A stretch of DNA of 64,000 nt from DSAD01 sp036825155 (GTDB lineage Bacteria > Desulfobacterota > Desulfomonilia > UBA1062): positions 1 through 64,000 of the forward strand of contig DAISYU010000007.1 in assembly GCA_036825155.1 (NCBI GenBank), read 5' to 3'. Numbering within the stretch: position 1 is the first letter of the stretch; every line of letters starts with the position of its first letter. Positions 54,525 through 63,945 of the stretch are shown here, piece after piece. The position numbers and the translations under genes are program-made. The notes below the pieces were generated by a model, which saw nothing but the letters and a program-made list of their open reading frames with translations, ran no database searches and was not told the DNA's origin.

Positions 54525-55574
54525 ATGGCTTTACACGTCGTTATCATGGCAGGAGGAAAGGGTGAGCGCCTGTGGCCTCTGTCCACCCACAATACCCCAA
54601 AGCAGCTGCTTTCATTCGGTCTGGAGAAAAGCCTGTTGCGTGCAACCGTAGACAGGACCGCAGGGTTGACCGACAAAGAACATGTCTATGTCGTAACCAA
54701 CACCGCGATTGCAGACAAGGTGCATGAGCAGCTTCCCGATCTGCCCAGGGAAAATATCCTGGCCGAGCCGATCGGACGCAACACTGCACCCTGCATTGCG
54801 TATGCAGCGGCAATGATTTCTCTGAAAGATAATAACGCTGTTATGGCCGTATTCCCGTCCGACCATCTGGTGGGCGATCCCGAGGGGTTCACACGTGCAC
54901 TAAGATTCGCTCTGGATGCACTGAAGACCTATCCGCATCTGCTCATAACGCTCGGGATGGTCCCGGATCATCCCGAAACCGGCTACGGGTACATTGCGCC
55001 GGGTGAGATACTTTTCAGCGATGAAGGGTTCAAACTGTACAAGGTTAACACCTTTCATGAAAAGCCGGGCAGAGAAAAGGCCCTTGAATACATGGAAGAA
55101 GGCTGCCTGTGGAATGCAGGCATGTTCTTGTGGCGGGTGGATACGATTCTGGAGGAATTCAGGCAGCATACGCCCGGGATGTATGATGATCTGATGGCAC
55201 TGAGAGCGTCCATGAAACAGGGAAGGGATAAAATCGCTGCATTCTATGAGCGGGTCGAGTCTGTTTCCATTGATTATGCCGTGATGGAGAAAACCCGCAA
55301 TGCAGCCACGATACCTGCAGAATTCGGCTGGAATGATATCGGGTCCTTCGATGCCATAGGAAAGGTCCTGCCGCCAGACGGTCATGCAAATGTAGTAAGC
55401 GGAGATGTGGTGCTGGAGGAATCGAGTGGCAACGTGGTCTTCTCGTCCGGCAAAAAGATCGTGGTCATGGATGCCAAAGACCTGGTGGTGATTGAAGGCG
55501 AGGATGCAATACTGGTGTGTCCGCGGGATGCGTCCCAAAGGATTAGTGCACTTGTCAAGAAGATGGTCAAATAG
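54525..55574 (+). CDS. manC: Mannose-1-phosphate guanylyltransferase
   Basis: A 349-residue enzyme forming GDP-mannose for LPS or exopolysaccharide. N-terminal VVIMAGGKGERLWPLSTHNTPKQLL is the pyrophosphorylase motif; AVFPSDHLVGD, ETGYGYIAPGE, FHEKPGREKA, LWNAGMFLWRVD and PAEFGWNDIGSFDA follow. It has only the guanylyltransferase part plus a short beta-helix end, with no C-terminal isomerase domain. Confidence 0.94.
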   Translation: MALHVVIMAGGKGERLWPLSTHNTPKQLLSFGLEKSLLRATVDRTAGLTDKEHVYVVTNTAIADKVHEQLPDLPRENILAEPIGRNTAPCIAYAAAMISLKDNNAVMAVFPSDHLVGDPEGFTRALRFALDALKTYPHLLITLGMVPDHPETGYGYIAPGEILFSDEGFKLYKVNTFHEKPGREKALEYMEEGCLWNAGMFLWRVDTILEEFRQHTPGMYDDLMALRASMKQGRDKIAAFYERVESVSIDYAVMEKTRNAATIPAEFGWNDIGSFDAIGKVLPPDGHANVVSGDVVLEESSGNVVFSSGKKIVVMDAKDLVVIEGEDAILVCPRDASQRISALVKKMVK

Positions 55575-55762
55575 AACCCTGCCGGCATCTTGTGAGCACA
55601 TATCCATAAAAAACCGGACAGCTCGATATGACATGAACTGTTTGGGTGTATGATCGAAGAATGATCATTAAATAATTTCAGTTTGAATCATCATTTACCG
55701 ATCAGATATGATAATTTTACAGGCACGAAGATCATCTCAAAGGGACAGTTGAAGGGTTTGAT

Positions 55763-56512
55763 ATGAAAATAGAGATTCTCGGCTGCAGCGGAGCAGTTAT
55801 GAGAGGGTTCAATACCGCGAGCATCCTGATCAACGGCAGTCTGCTCGTTGATGCCGGGTCTGCCTCTTCAGTCCTGGATGAAGAATCCATAGAAAAGATC
55901 CGCAATATACTTATTACCCACACGCACATCGATCATATTAAAGAACTCCCTTTTATCGTGGACACCCTGTATGCAAAGAAAGCCAGGGGGATCTCGATCT
56001 GGGGAAGTGTGCCTACCATCGAAGCGCTCAAAACACATATATTCAACGGTCTTATCTGGCCGGATATGAATGAATTAAAGATAGAAGAGGACTTTCTCTC
56101 CCTCCGCCCCATTCCGCAGGAAGGCTTCCTCACAGGGGGTCTCCGGGTACAGGCATTCCCGGTGGACCATATCGAAGGCTCGGTATGCTATGTGATCTCC
56201 GAAGGGGGCAAGCATGTCCTATTCAGCGGAGATACCGGCTTCGATACACATCTCTTTGATCTTGTGAAATCTCTCGGAGATGACCTGCTCGCCTTGTTTG
56301 TGGAAGTCTCGTTCCCCAATGAAATGGCCGACATTGCCGGGGTTTCGAGACATCTGACGCCGGAACTTGTTGCAAAAGGACTTGATGGCGTTGTATCATC
56401 TTCGACAAAGGTGATAGCATATCATATCAAGCCCAAGCATCTTGACGAAGTGGTGGCACAGTTGCCATCCGGCGTTGATTACATAAAGGGCGGGGAGGTT
56501 TTCGAACTTTGA
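55763..56512 (+). CDS. Metallo-beta-lactamase-fold phosphodiesterase-like protein
   Basis: A 249-residue hydrolase with THTHIDHIKELPFIVDTL (HxHxDH) and a later metal His in FSGDTGFDTHLF and VIAYHIKPKHLDEVV. The layout, with IEILGCSGAVMRGFNTASILING at the start, is that of class II cyclic-nucleotide phosphodiesterase-like members. It is the first gene of an overlapping operon with accD, folC, lptD and an HD protein; its stop overlaps the accD start by 4 bp. Confidence 0.83.
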   Translation: MKIEILGCSGAVMRGFNTASILINGSLLVDAGSASSVLDEESIEKIRNILITHTHIDHIKELPFIVDTLYAKKARGISIWGSVPTIEALKTHIFNGLIWPDMNELKIEEDFLSLRPIPQEGFLTGGLRVQAFPVDHIEGSVCYVISEGGKHVLFSGDTGFDTHLFDLVKSLGDDLLALFVEVSFPNEMADIAGVSRHLTPELVAKGLDGVVSSSTKVIAYHIKPKHLDEVVAQLPSGVDYIKGGEVFEL

Positions 56513-57255
56513 TCGAGGTCCTTGATGTAGCAAAGAAAGATGGGCGGTGGACCGAGTGCCCATCCTGTTCAGAGATCATAATAACCAAAAAACTCCAGGA
56601 AAATCTCATGGTCTGCCCGCACTGCGATTTTCATTTCAGACTCAATGCCAGGCAGCGGATAGATATCGTGTGCGATCAGGGCACATTCGTTCAGATGGAT
56701 ATGAACGATCCTCTCCTCGACGATCGTTCTCAAGTTGTTGATGAGGCAATCATAGGCGGTAGAGCCCAGATCAACGGACAGGATTGCATGTTCGGTGTTA
56801 TGGACTTCTCTTTCAAGGGCGGTACCATGGGCGTGTATCTGGGGCAGTACATAATAGAACTCATGAAGAGGGCCCAGGACCAGGCTATTCCATTCATTGT
56901 GTTCTGTGCGTCCGGCGGAGTACGGATACAGGAAGGTATCTGGGGGCTGTTTCAGATGTTGCGGACCGCACATGCGAGGAATCTGACACGGGATGTGCCC
57001 ATGATAACCGTGTTTACCGATCCTACAACAGGCGGTGTGAGCGCAAGTTTCGCAGCCTTGGCCGATATCCTGCTTGCCGAACCCGGGTCACGCATCGGCT
57101 TTGCCGGGCCGCGGGTGATCGAATCCACCCTCAAGTGCACCCTGCCGCCGGACTTTCAGGATGCAAAAAATCTCTTCTCAAACGGGTTTCTTGACAACAT
57201 AATCCATCGCCATGATCTCCGGGATACCCTGGGTTTCCTCCTGAGATGGTTCTAG
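56509..57255 (+). CDS. accD: Acetyl-CoA carboxylase carboxyltransferase subunit beta
   Basis: A 248-residue subunit that passes carboxyl from biotin to acetyl-CoA. The C4 zinc ribbon reads CPSC-15 residues-CPHC, followed by crotonase-fold signatures KGGTMGVYLGQYI and VFCASGGVRIQEG, PTTGGVSASFA and RIGFAGPRVIEST. The start is TTG with GGGGAGG nine bases upstream; this makes the protein shorter than usual at the N-terminus (about 280 in many bacteria). accA is not nearby. It overlaps folC by 10 bp. Confidence 0.94.
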   Translation: MIEVLDVAKKDGRWTECPSCSEIIITKKLQENLMVCPHCDFHFRLNARQRIDIVCDQGTFVQMDMNDPLLDDRSQVVDEAIIGGRAQINGQDCMFGVMDFSFKGGTMGVYLGQYIIELMKRAQDQAIPFIVFCASGGVRIQEGIWGLFQMLRTAHARNLTRDVPMITVFTDPTTGGVSASFAALADILLAEPGSRIGFAGPRVIESTLKCTLPPDFQDAKNLFSNGFLDNIIHRHDLRDTLGFLLRWF

Positions 57256-58394
57256 GGGATATCGACCAGAACAAATGGTCCCTGGGCCTCGAACGGGTAA
57301 AGCAAGCTCTCGAACGCCTGGGCCATCCCGAGAAGGCATACCGGCACGTGCTCGTGGGCGGTACAAACGGCAAGGGCTCCACATGCATCTACCTGGAGCG
57401 TATCCTCCTTGCTTCAGGATACCGTGTGGGTACAACCATCTCTCCCCATCTGACATCGTTTACCGAACGGTTCCGGATCAATTCCTGTCAGGCCGATGAG
57501 GCGGAACTGGAGCAGATACGCACAGAGATACAGGGAGTCGTTCATGACATCGGGCTCACCTATTTTGAATGGTGCGTGGTCCTGGCAGCAGTGATGTTCG
57601 CCAGGCACGAGGTTGATATAGGCATATTCGAAATAGGCCTGGGAGGACGGTTCGACGCATCGAATGTCATGGACCCCGCTGTCTCGGTCATTACCGATAT
57701 CTCCATCGACCATACCGATTATCTCGGCAGCAGCATCCGGGGAATAGCCGGGGAGAAGGCTGCCATTGCCCGCCGAGGCAGGCCGCTGATAACAACTGCC
57801 GTGGGCGAGGCCCTCGATGTTCTCAGGGAACATGCGCAGAATATCGGTGCGGATCTCTATGAGGTGAATCAGCCATACCCCGGGGAGGTCTCAATGAAAG
57901 GACCTGTGCAGCAGCTGAATGCAGCCCTGGCAATCCGGGCCGCCCAGGCACTGGGAGTGGATCTGAGCAGGGACCGGTTGAACACTGCGCTGAAAGAGGC
58001 GTTCCTGCCCGGAAGACTCGAAACCATAGGCGGCAAGGTCATACTGGATGTGGCGCATAACCCCTCATCTATGCTAGTTCTTGTTACCTATCTTGAAACT
58101 ATTGGATTTCATGGGGCAGGGGTGTTTGGTGTACTTGCAGACAAGGATTATATGACGATGATCCATTTGCTTGACAGGGTATGTTCACATATCTATATCG
58201 CACCGGTTAAAAGCGAGCGTTCCTGGGGTGAGAAGGAGATGTCGGCATGTATTGAACTCGGGAATATCACCCGATGCATGAGTATTACCGATGCATATCA
58301 CCAGGCGTCACAGACAGGGGAGCGTATCGTTGTCACCGGATCGTTCTATACGGTAGGAGAGGTGAGGGGTTCTGTTCTATGCGCACTGCGGTAA
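57246..58394 (+). CDS. folC: Dihydrofolate/folylpolyglutamate synthase
   Basis: A 382-residue Mur-ligase-family enzyme adding glutamate to folates. The ATP loop VGGTNGKGSTCIYLERIL and ISPHLTSFTERFRIN follow the usual start, then FEIGLGGRFDASNV, ITDISIDHTDYLG and LDVAHNPSSM. Overlaps accD in front and lptD behind, a compact order seen in related genomes. Confidence 0.94.
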   Translation: MVLGDIDQNKWSLGLERVKQALERLGHPEKAYRHVLVGGTNGKGSTCIYLERILLASGYRVGTTISPHLTSFTERFRINSCQADEAELEQIRTEIQGVVHDIGLTYFEWCVVLAAVMFARHEVDIGIFEIGLGGRFDASNVMDPAVSVITDISIDHTDYLGSSIRGIAGEKAAIARRGRPLITTAVGEALDVLREHAQNIGADLYEVNQPYPGEVSMKGPVQQLNAALAIRAAQALGVDLSRDRLNTALKEAFLPGRLETIGGKVILDVAHNPSSMLVLVTYLETIGFHGAGVFGVLADKDYMTMIHLLDRVCSHIYIAPVKSERSWGEKEMSACIELGNITRCMSITDAYHQASQTGERIVVTGSFYTVGEVRGSVLCALR

Positions 58395-60460
58395 TTGTCA
58401 TTCTCCTTCTATGCTCTTTATCGTGTCCCGTGTTTGCAATAACACTTGATGTAGAGGCGGACACCATCAAGAAGACGGGGCAGAGGATCGAGGCCTCGGG
58501 TAATGTTGTGATCATGGGCAAGGATATCACCCTGAGAGCCAACTATGTGGTCTACGACACCCTCAGCGAGGATCTGTGGGCATCGGGCAACTGTCATCTC
58601 AAAGAGGAAAAGGGCGAGATCGATGCGCAGACCATGTACTACAACGCCAGGAGAAAGGATGTCCAGCTGGAAGACGGGAGCGTATTCATCTACTCGGAGC
58701 CAATGATTATATCGGGGAAATCCATATCACGCTATGGAGAGGATTTCTATATCGGAGAGGATATCGAGTTCACCCCGTGCATGGGTGAGAAGCCTGACTG
58801 GTCAATGGCTGCATCGTCATTGGAGGTTCCCGTCGAGGGATACGGCAAGGCCAGACATGCACGGTTCATGATCCGGGATGTCCCCGTGTTCTATGTCCCG
58901 TACCTTCTCTACCCTGCAAAACTCAAAAGACAGTCGGGACTGCTTTTCCCCGAATTCAGCCAGTCATCCGACTATGGTTCCCGTTTCGCGATCCCGCTGT
59001 ATCTCACGCTCGGCCGCTCGGCCGATATGACGCTCACCCCGATGTATCTGTCAAAGAGGGGGCTTCTCACGGCGGCCGAGTTCCGCTATCGTCTCGACTA
59101 TGAACGGTCAGGTCTGATGTACGTTGAGAGTCTTTTCGACAAAGAAAGCGGTGAGCCGCTTGAGGGTGGGGTCCTCGAGAGAATCCCGGACCACCGGTGG
59201 TTCGTCAAGGCCAACCAGAGAGGAGGGCCTCTCACCTGGGATATCAACCTGGTAAGTCACGAGGATTATTTCCGTGACATCGGTTCTTTCTACGGCAGCG
59301 AGCAATACTGGAGGGAGACCTCCACCATTGAGGATGACAAGGAGCTTGAAGAACTGATATCACGCATGGAATGGCTCAGTTTCGGCAACGGCTTCAGCCT
59401 GAGTGTCTCGGGCCAGTGGAAGCAGGACCTGACCGTCAAGGGAGATGACAGGACCTTTCAGGAGCTTCCCAAGATCAAGGGCAGGATGAATCAGCGGGAT
59501 ATTCCGCATACCCCGCTTAAGGTCTCTTCACAGATCAGCGCTGTCAGGGTGTATTCAGAAGACTGGATCGAGGCCATAAAAGACAATGCACAAATCGAGG
59601 TCTCTTGGCCGCTGACCGTCTATCCGTACTTTACCCTCAGGCCGTATATCAGGGAGCGTTACCGTGACACCTATATAACCGACCGCAGGGACGTATACGA
59701 GGATGACAGCTACCTGGAGCACTGGCAGGAAAGGGGGGCATCTCTCACCACCACCCTGTACAGTTCGCGGTTTGCCGGGGGATGGTATCACCAGATGGCC
59801 CCCAGTGTTTCGTGGTTCTTTAAATCCCGCATCGGCGGAAATTATGATGCAGCAGATGCAACCGACATATACCCCTATATTCTTTCCGGCGACGACTGGG
59901 TCAAGACCTTTGATATGAAGCTTTCTCTCGATAATTATATCAGGGACAGATCCGGTAAATCGGTCCTCGATTTCAGCGTCAGCCGCATATACAGTTATCT
60001 TACCGAGGACTGGGACAACTTCCAGACCAGCGTTCGGCTGCAGCCTGTTTCCTGGTTCATGGCAAAGCACACGAATGAATTCGGGAGGGAGCCGTTCCGG
60101 CCGTATGCAACCTATGAGCATTCAAGCGAGGTAAGACTCAGTGACGACCGAGGCGATTCACTCTACTTCCAGGAGGAGTACAACAGGATCGACACCAAGT
60201 CTGCAGTGGCCGGTGCCAGGTTGTATCTTGGCAGGGGTATTTCTGTTCGTTTCGAGACAGAATACGATTATATGAAGCGCAGGTACGACAGCTCACGCCA
60301 GGGCATTAACTATACCTCCCAGTGCTGGAGCATCGATCTGTACCGTGATGTCGAACCCAGCGACATAGGTATCCCGCGGGAGACAACCATTTATCTCACG
60401 GTAAACTTCTTAGGCCTCGGTGATGTGTTCAATCTCAGTCAAAGCAGGGAAGGAGAATGA
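58379..60460 (+). CDS. lptD: LPS-assembly protein LptD
   Basis: A 693-residue outer-membrane barrel that inserts LPS into the outer leaflet. A signal peptide (VIVILLLCSLSCPVFA) is followed by a periplasmic OstA/LptA-like jellyroll (VEADTIKKTGQRIEASGNVVI to about residue 160) and a long beta-barrel of alternating aromatic strands, with FYVPYLLYPAKLKRQSGLLFPEF typical of the first barrel part. The start at 58379 has AGGGG upstream; longer readings run through folC. The stop overlaps the HD gene (ATGA). Confidence 0.9.
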   Translation: MRTAVIVILLLCSLSCPVFAITLDVEADTIKKTGQRIEASGNVVIMGKDITLRANYVVYDTLSEDLWASGNCHLKEEKGEIDAQTMYYNARRKDVQLEDGSVFIYSEPMIISGKSISRYGEDFYIGEDIEFTPCMGEKPDWSMAASSLEVPVEGYGKARHARFMIRDVPVFYVPYLLYPAKLKRQSGLLFPEFSQSSDYGSRFAIPLYLTLGRSADMTLTPMYLSKRGLLTAAEFRYRLDYERSGLMYVESLFDKESGEPLEGGVLERIPDHRWFVKANQRGGPLTWDINLVSHEDYFRDIGSFYGSEQYWRETSTIEDDKELEELISRMEWLSFGNGFSLSVSGQWKQDLTVKGDDRTFQELPKIKGRMNQRDIPHTPLKVSSQISAVRVYSEDWIEAIKDNAQIEVSWPLTVYPYFTLRPYIRERYRDTYITDRRDVYEDDSYLEHWQERGASLTTTLYSSRFAGGWYHQMAPSVSWFFKSRIGGNYDAADATDIYPYILSGDDWVKTFDMKLSLDNYIRDRSGKSVLDFSVSRIYSYLTEDWDNFQTSVRLQPVSWFMAKHTNEFGREPFRPYATYEHSSEVRLSDDRGDSLYFQEEYNRIDTKSAVAGARLYLGRGISVRFETEYDYMKRRYDSSRQGINYTSQCWSIDLYRDVEPSDIGIPRETTIYLTVNFLGLGDVFNLSQSREGE

Positions 60461-61137
60461 AGATGCCCGTCCCCACCAGAGCATGGTCATTCGATCTCAT
60501 GCGGCGCAAGGCCATGCCCCTGCACATCTTCCGACACAGCATGATTGTCAGGCAGGTTGCGGTAGTCATTGCATATGCCCTGAGGCAACAGGGTTATGAG
60601 ATGAATATGCTACTTGTGGACCGCGCGGCCATCCTTCACGATATCTGCAAGATGGATTCGATCAGAGACGGGGGAGACCATGCTTTTCTGGGTCAGCAGC
60701 TGCTTGCACAAAACGGGTACCCGGCGGTAGGCGATGTTGTGGGGCAGCATGTACGACTGAAATCAATGGAGCTCAATGAGGCCCTCGTCGTCAACTATGC
60801 GGATAAGAGGGTGATGCATGATACGATCGTGTCTTTATCAAAAAGATTCGTTGACCTGATGGAGCGATACGGAACCGATGAGACCAGGCAGGAGAGAATA
60901 CTGTCTCACTACTACGATACACTCCGGGTTGAAGATACCATTGTCTCTTCGTCTGATATTGATCCGGCCTGGCTGGATAACTTAAACCTGATACCGAGAG
61001 ATTACCCGCTCTATTGTGGAGATCGTTTCCTGAGAGAGCACCGCCCGGTTGAACAGCAGGGCGAGCACGTAAATCTTGAAGGGATAGAGCAGAACCAGTC
61101 TGTTCTGGTTGATGAAAGAGACCTTCTTGGGGGTTGA
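60457..61137 (+). CDS. HD-domain protein
   Basis: A 226-residue phosphohydrolase-like protein: FRHSMIVRQVAVVI, AAILHDICKMDS (the HD pair) and GDHAFLGQQLL, then a divalent-metal-site context VVNYADKRVMHD. Substrate unknown. The last 50 residues (from about 175) are antisense to the response-regulator gene, and the reading frame ends only after a 156-bp overlap, so the true functional end may be near residue 175. It is coupled to lptD. Confidence 0.78.
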   Translation: MKMPVPTRAWSFDLMRRKAMPLHIFRHSMIVRQVAVVIAYALRQQGYEMNMLLVDRAAILHDICKMDSIRDGGDHAFLGQQLLAQNGYPAVGDVVGQHVRLKSMELNEALVVNYADKRVMHDTIVSLSKRFVDLMERYGTDETRQERILSHYYDTLRVEDTIVSSSDIDPAWLDNLNLIPRDYPLYCGDRFLREHRPVEQQGEHVNLEGIEQNQSVLVDERDLLGG

Positions 61138-62052
61138 TGGCGACAGATCGCCGAGGTTTTCCGATATATTGAGAAAGAACCTGGTGACATAGTCGACATC
61201 GATCTCACTGGATATGTTCCCGCTCTGGTAGAGAATCTCTTTTTCCGAGGTTATGGCCGCAATGCCGGTGCATTCGTTCAGCGAGGATATGTTCTTTATC
61301 ACGATGCGGGTAGGTTCATCGATGATGGCGATGTCATCGTTGTCCACGTCGCCCTTTTCAAGGGCAAGGCTCATTTCATCGGCTTTTCGCATCCCTTCGA
61401 TCAGGAGGTATTCCCAGTTTGTATTGATCGTTGTCTTGGGGGCCTTTACCCCGCCGACAAACCTGAAGCTCCCGCTCGACCATGCGAGGATGGTAAAGAG
61501 GGCTTCCTCTCCGTCGATCGCCCCGATCTGTGCATGGGTTATCTGCCCGTCTTCAAAGAAGATGCAGCCTTCTCTCTTGCCTTTGGTCACATACAGCGCC
61601 GTAGTGACCTGGGAGAGGCAGTTCATCTGAATAAGGTCCGGCAGCTGCAGTCCGCTGATGCTTCCGTTGAATCCCCTGGCGCTGTCTTCACGCAGGGCCT
61701 TCAGGATAAGCTCCCTCATCTGGTCTATCTCGAAGGGCTTCTCTATATAGAACAGAGAACCGCGGGCCTTTGCCTTTGCCTTGATCTCGGATGATCCGTA
61801 AGCGGTCATGATAATGACCTTGGTGGCGGGATTGATTTCCTTGATCTTCACCAGAACGTCCAGCCCGCTGATTCCGGGCAGACGTATATCGAGAACCACC
61901 AGGTCGAAGCTGTCCTCTTTTATAAGAGACAGGGCGGTCTCGCCATCGTTTGCTGTGGTTATCTCGTAGGCCTCACGGTCATGAGAGAGAGATTTTGCCA
62001 GAGACCAGGTTAGAGTCTCTTCATCATCTACTATTAAAACCTGCTTGGGCAT
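60982..62052 (-). CDS. Response regulator with receiver, DUF4388 and Roadblock-like domains
   Basis: 356 residues. Receiver domain 1-120 with phospho-acceptor D55 in LVVLDIRLPG, acidic pair VDDEE and IEKPF Lys. Residues about 125-230 form a DUF4388 (PATAN) domain: GSISGLQLPDLIQMNCLSQVT, GCIFFEDGQITHAQIG, ALFTILAWSSGSFRF. The last 100 residues are a Roadblock/LC7-like alpha-beta domain (ECTGIAAITSEKEILYQSG and LVLLYPFKIYVLALLFN). Such proteins relay signals to Mgl-type GTPases or other partners. Last gene of a four-gene minus-strand module. Confidence 0.82.
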   Translation of the reverse strand: MPKQVLIVDDEETLTWSLAKSLSHDREAYEITTANDGETALSLIKEDSFDLVVLDIRLPGISGLDVLVKIKEINPATKVIIMTAYGSSEIKAKAKARGSLFYIEKPFEIDQMRELILKALREDSARGFNGSISGLQLPDLIQMNCLSQVTTALYVTKGKREGCIFFEDGQITHAQIGAIDGEEALFTILAWSSGSFRFVGGVKAPKTTINTNWEYLLIEGMRKADEMSLALEKGDVDNDDIAIIDEPTRIVIKNISSLNECTGIAAITSEKEILYQSGNISSEIDVDYVTRFFLNISENLGDLSPSTPKKVSFINQNRLVLLYPFKIYVLALLFNRAVLSQETISTIERVISRYQV

Positions 62053-62054
62053 TT

Positions 62055-62804
62055 TTATTTACCCCCGAGCCTTTCCAGAGCCATCATGAGCGATGTTCTC
62101 AGACGGAAGAATGATTCGGCAAGACTTATAGAAAGCTTCCCGCCGTATCTCGGGACATCGACATCGAAGTTTCCCATACTCAGCTGTTCAAATGCTGAAA
62201 CCATTTTCCGAGTTGGTTTTGTGACTATGTTAGAAATGACAAGGGCTGCTATGAAGGAAAGTGCCAGGCCGATCGCGCCAAAGATCAGCAAGACAGTGGT
62301 TATTGACTGTATGTTCGTACCGAGTTGAGAATTCTGTTCTGCAAGAATAGCCTTTTCCCATGATTTAGGCTTGAACCCCACCAGGGAAGTGTTTTTTTCT
62401 GAGGGCATAATTGCAATCATATACGTCTCAGACGCTATCCGGGCGGACTTCTTGGCCTTGATGGCGTCGATAATCCCGGATGCCTGGTCCAGCAGTTCCG
62501 GTACCTTGTACATGGAATTTCCTGCATGAGCCTTATTTGTGGATGAGATGACAGTCAGGTTGTTGTTGTCAACGAGCATAATCTCGGCCCATGATTTGGG
62601 TAGCGGGTTGTCCTTAAGCGAGGCTTTATCGATATTTTTCAGAGACCAGGACAGAATCTCGGTGCTTTCTTCGTAGAGTTTGTCCTCCAGGAGCCCGAGG
62701 TTGATGCCCTTAATCGTCATGAGCTGGGTATATACCAGAAAAGATGAGCCGGAAAGGATCATGAGCATTACAATGAATGTGATGGTAAATATTTTAAGTC
62801 TCAT
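62055..62804 (-). CDS. Membrane-anchored HAMP protein without output domain
   Basis: A 249-residue protein: membrane helix at about 3-25, an extracytoplasmic sensor of about 130 residues (EIMLVDNNNLTVISSTNKAHAGNS; a Cache-like small domain), a second helix at about 170-195 (VLLIFGAIGLALSFIAALVI) and a HAMP-like segment to the end. There is no kinase, cyclase or methyl-accepting domain, so it must signal through partners, probably the DUF4388 proteins encoded on both sides. Confidence 0.75.
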   Translation of the reverse strand: MRLKIFTITFIVMLMILSGSSFLVYTQLMTIKGINLGLLEDKLYEESTEILSWSLKNIDKASLKDNPLPKSWAEIMLVDNNNLTVISSTNKAHAGNSMYKVPELLDQASGIIDAIKAKKSARIASETYMIAIMPSEKNTSLVGFKPKSWEKAILAEQNSQLGTNIQSITTVLLIFGAIGLALSFIAALVISNIVTKPTRKMVSAFEQLSMGNFDVDVPRYGGKLSISLAESFFRLRTSLMMALERLGGK

Positions 62805-62808
62805 CTCT

Positions 62809-63618
62809 TTACTGCCCTTCCGCATTCAACCAGTCTGTCATGGTGTCCAGGAATTTCAACGACATCTCCTCGTCCGGAATCTTGCTCGAAATGGTCTCTA
62901 TCAATGCCGCCCTTTGACCGACATCATCGGACAGGAGGTCGAGGTCCATGTCCTGGGCAGTCTCCACGATGATGAATGGAGCAATAGGACCGATTGCCCG
63001 GGTAAGATCCTCTCTCAATGATCGTATGAACGATGTCTCGGGGAGATCTATCGAGGTGTGTGCCGCTTCCGTTTCCTCAAGCTCTGCATCACGGAGCAGT
63101 TCTTGTTTCATGAGGGTGTAGAACACCTTCATCGCATCGGAAACCCCCAGACCGATATGCTGCGCTATGTCTGCAATGGAGCGCTTGCCGTTGACATTGG
63201 CGAGGACCTTCCATTGAATGGATTTGAGCTGGATTTCCTTTTGCTTGATATCAGGGTCCAGTGAATATACGATTGAACTCGAAGGGATCAATGACGTGAC
63301 CCTGTCCATCTGCCGCATACGGTTGGCCGCCTCGTTGAGGATGTCGTCCATGGAGATATCTATGGTCACGATATCCGGCGTTTCATCCACGAAGAACCGG
63401 TACTCGCCGGAGGTCCATACTGCGAGCTCGTATATAGCCTTTGTCCCATTAAGAGGGCCGCATTGTGCATGAATTATCTGGCCGTCCCTGAAGAAGATAT
63501 TGCCGGTGACTGCCCCGTTATTCAGAAGCAGTTTACCCGACCGTTTGCCCAGAGAGAGTATCTTCATGATTTCCGGACAACGGGTGTTTTCAAGACCGCC
63601 GCTGATATCCTGGTTCAT
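62809..63618 (-). CDS. DUF4388 (PATAN) protein with helical C-terminus
   Basis: 269 residues. The N-terminal DUF4388 domain (about 1-105) has GKRSGKLLLNNGAVTGNIFFRDGQIIHAQCG and AIYELAVWTSGEYRF. A winged-helix-like part follows (KVLANVNGKRSIADIAQHIGLGVSDAMKVFYTL), then a C-terminal domain with DLTRAIGPIAPFIIVETAQDMD, seen at the ends of other regulatory proteins. It starts on the base before the upstream gene's stop region, so is coupled. Confidence 0.78.
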   Translation of the reverse strand: MNQDISGGLENTRCPEIMKILSLGKRSGKLLLNNGAVTGNIFFRDGQIIHAQCGPLNGTKAIYELAVWTSGEYRFFVDETPDIVTIDISMDDILNEAANRMRQMDRVTSLIPSSSIVYSLDPDIKQKEIQLKSIQWKVLANVNGKRSIADIAQHIGLGVSDAMKVFYTLMKQELLRDAELEETEAAHTSIDLPETSFIRSLREDLTRAIGPIAPFIIVETAQDMDLDLLSDDVGQRAALIETISSKIPDEEMSLKFLDTMTDWLNAEGQ

Positions 63619-63945
63619 CTACCTTTTCTCCTTCACGAGATTTGCCAATACCAACTTGCCGGTCATGCGCAGCAGGGCGAGATTGACCCGGAGACTGGAC
63701 ATGACCATGAGCATGGTCATCCCGCTGATGAAGATGGTCAATACCATGTCTTCCAGGAAGATTTCAACTACATTGCCTGGTCTGTCCTTTACGGGCACAA
63801 GAGAGTCGTACAACGATTTGATGTTGTTCTTTGCCCCGGAAAATTTATGTCTCGAGGGAAGCTTTATCTGAATGTTCTTCTCTCGAGCAATTATGTATCC
63901 ATGGACGCCTGAAACCTTGAGAAGATCTTTAATTGTCCCTTTCAT
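63619..63945 (-). CDS. Roadblock/LC7-like small protein
   Basis: 108 residues of alternating strands and helices: MKGTIKDLLKVSGVHGYIIAREKNIQIKL, then EIFLEDMVLTIFIS and the helix RVNLALLRMTGKLVLANL. The layout fits a Roadblock/LC7 fold, which acts as GTPase-activating partner or scaffold in bacterial Mgl-type systems. No MglA is in the window; the module may continue past the end. AGGG is ahead of this ATG; a longer frame from 63972 is less likely. Confidence 0.6.
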   Translation of the reverse strand: MKGTIKDLLKVSGVHGYIIAREKNIQIKLPSRHKFSGAKNNIKSLYDSLVPVKDRPGNVVEIFLEDMVLTIFISGMTMLMVMSSLRVNLALLRMTGKLVLANLVKEKR

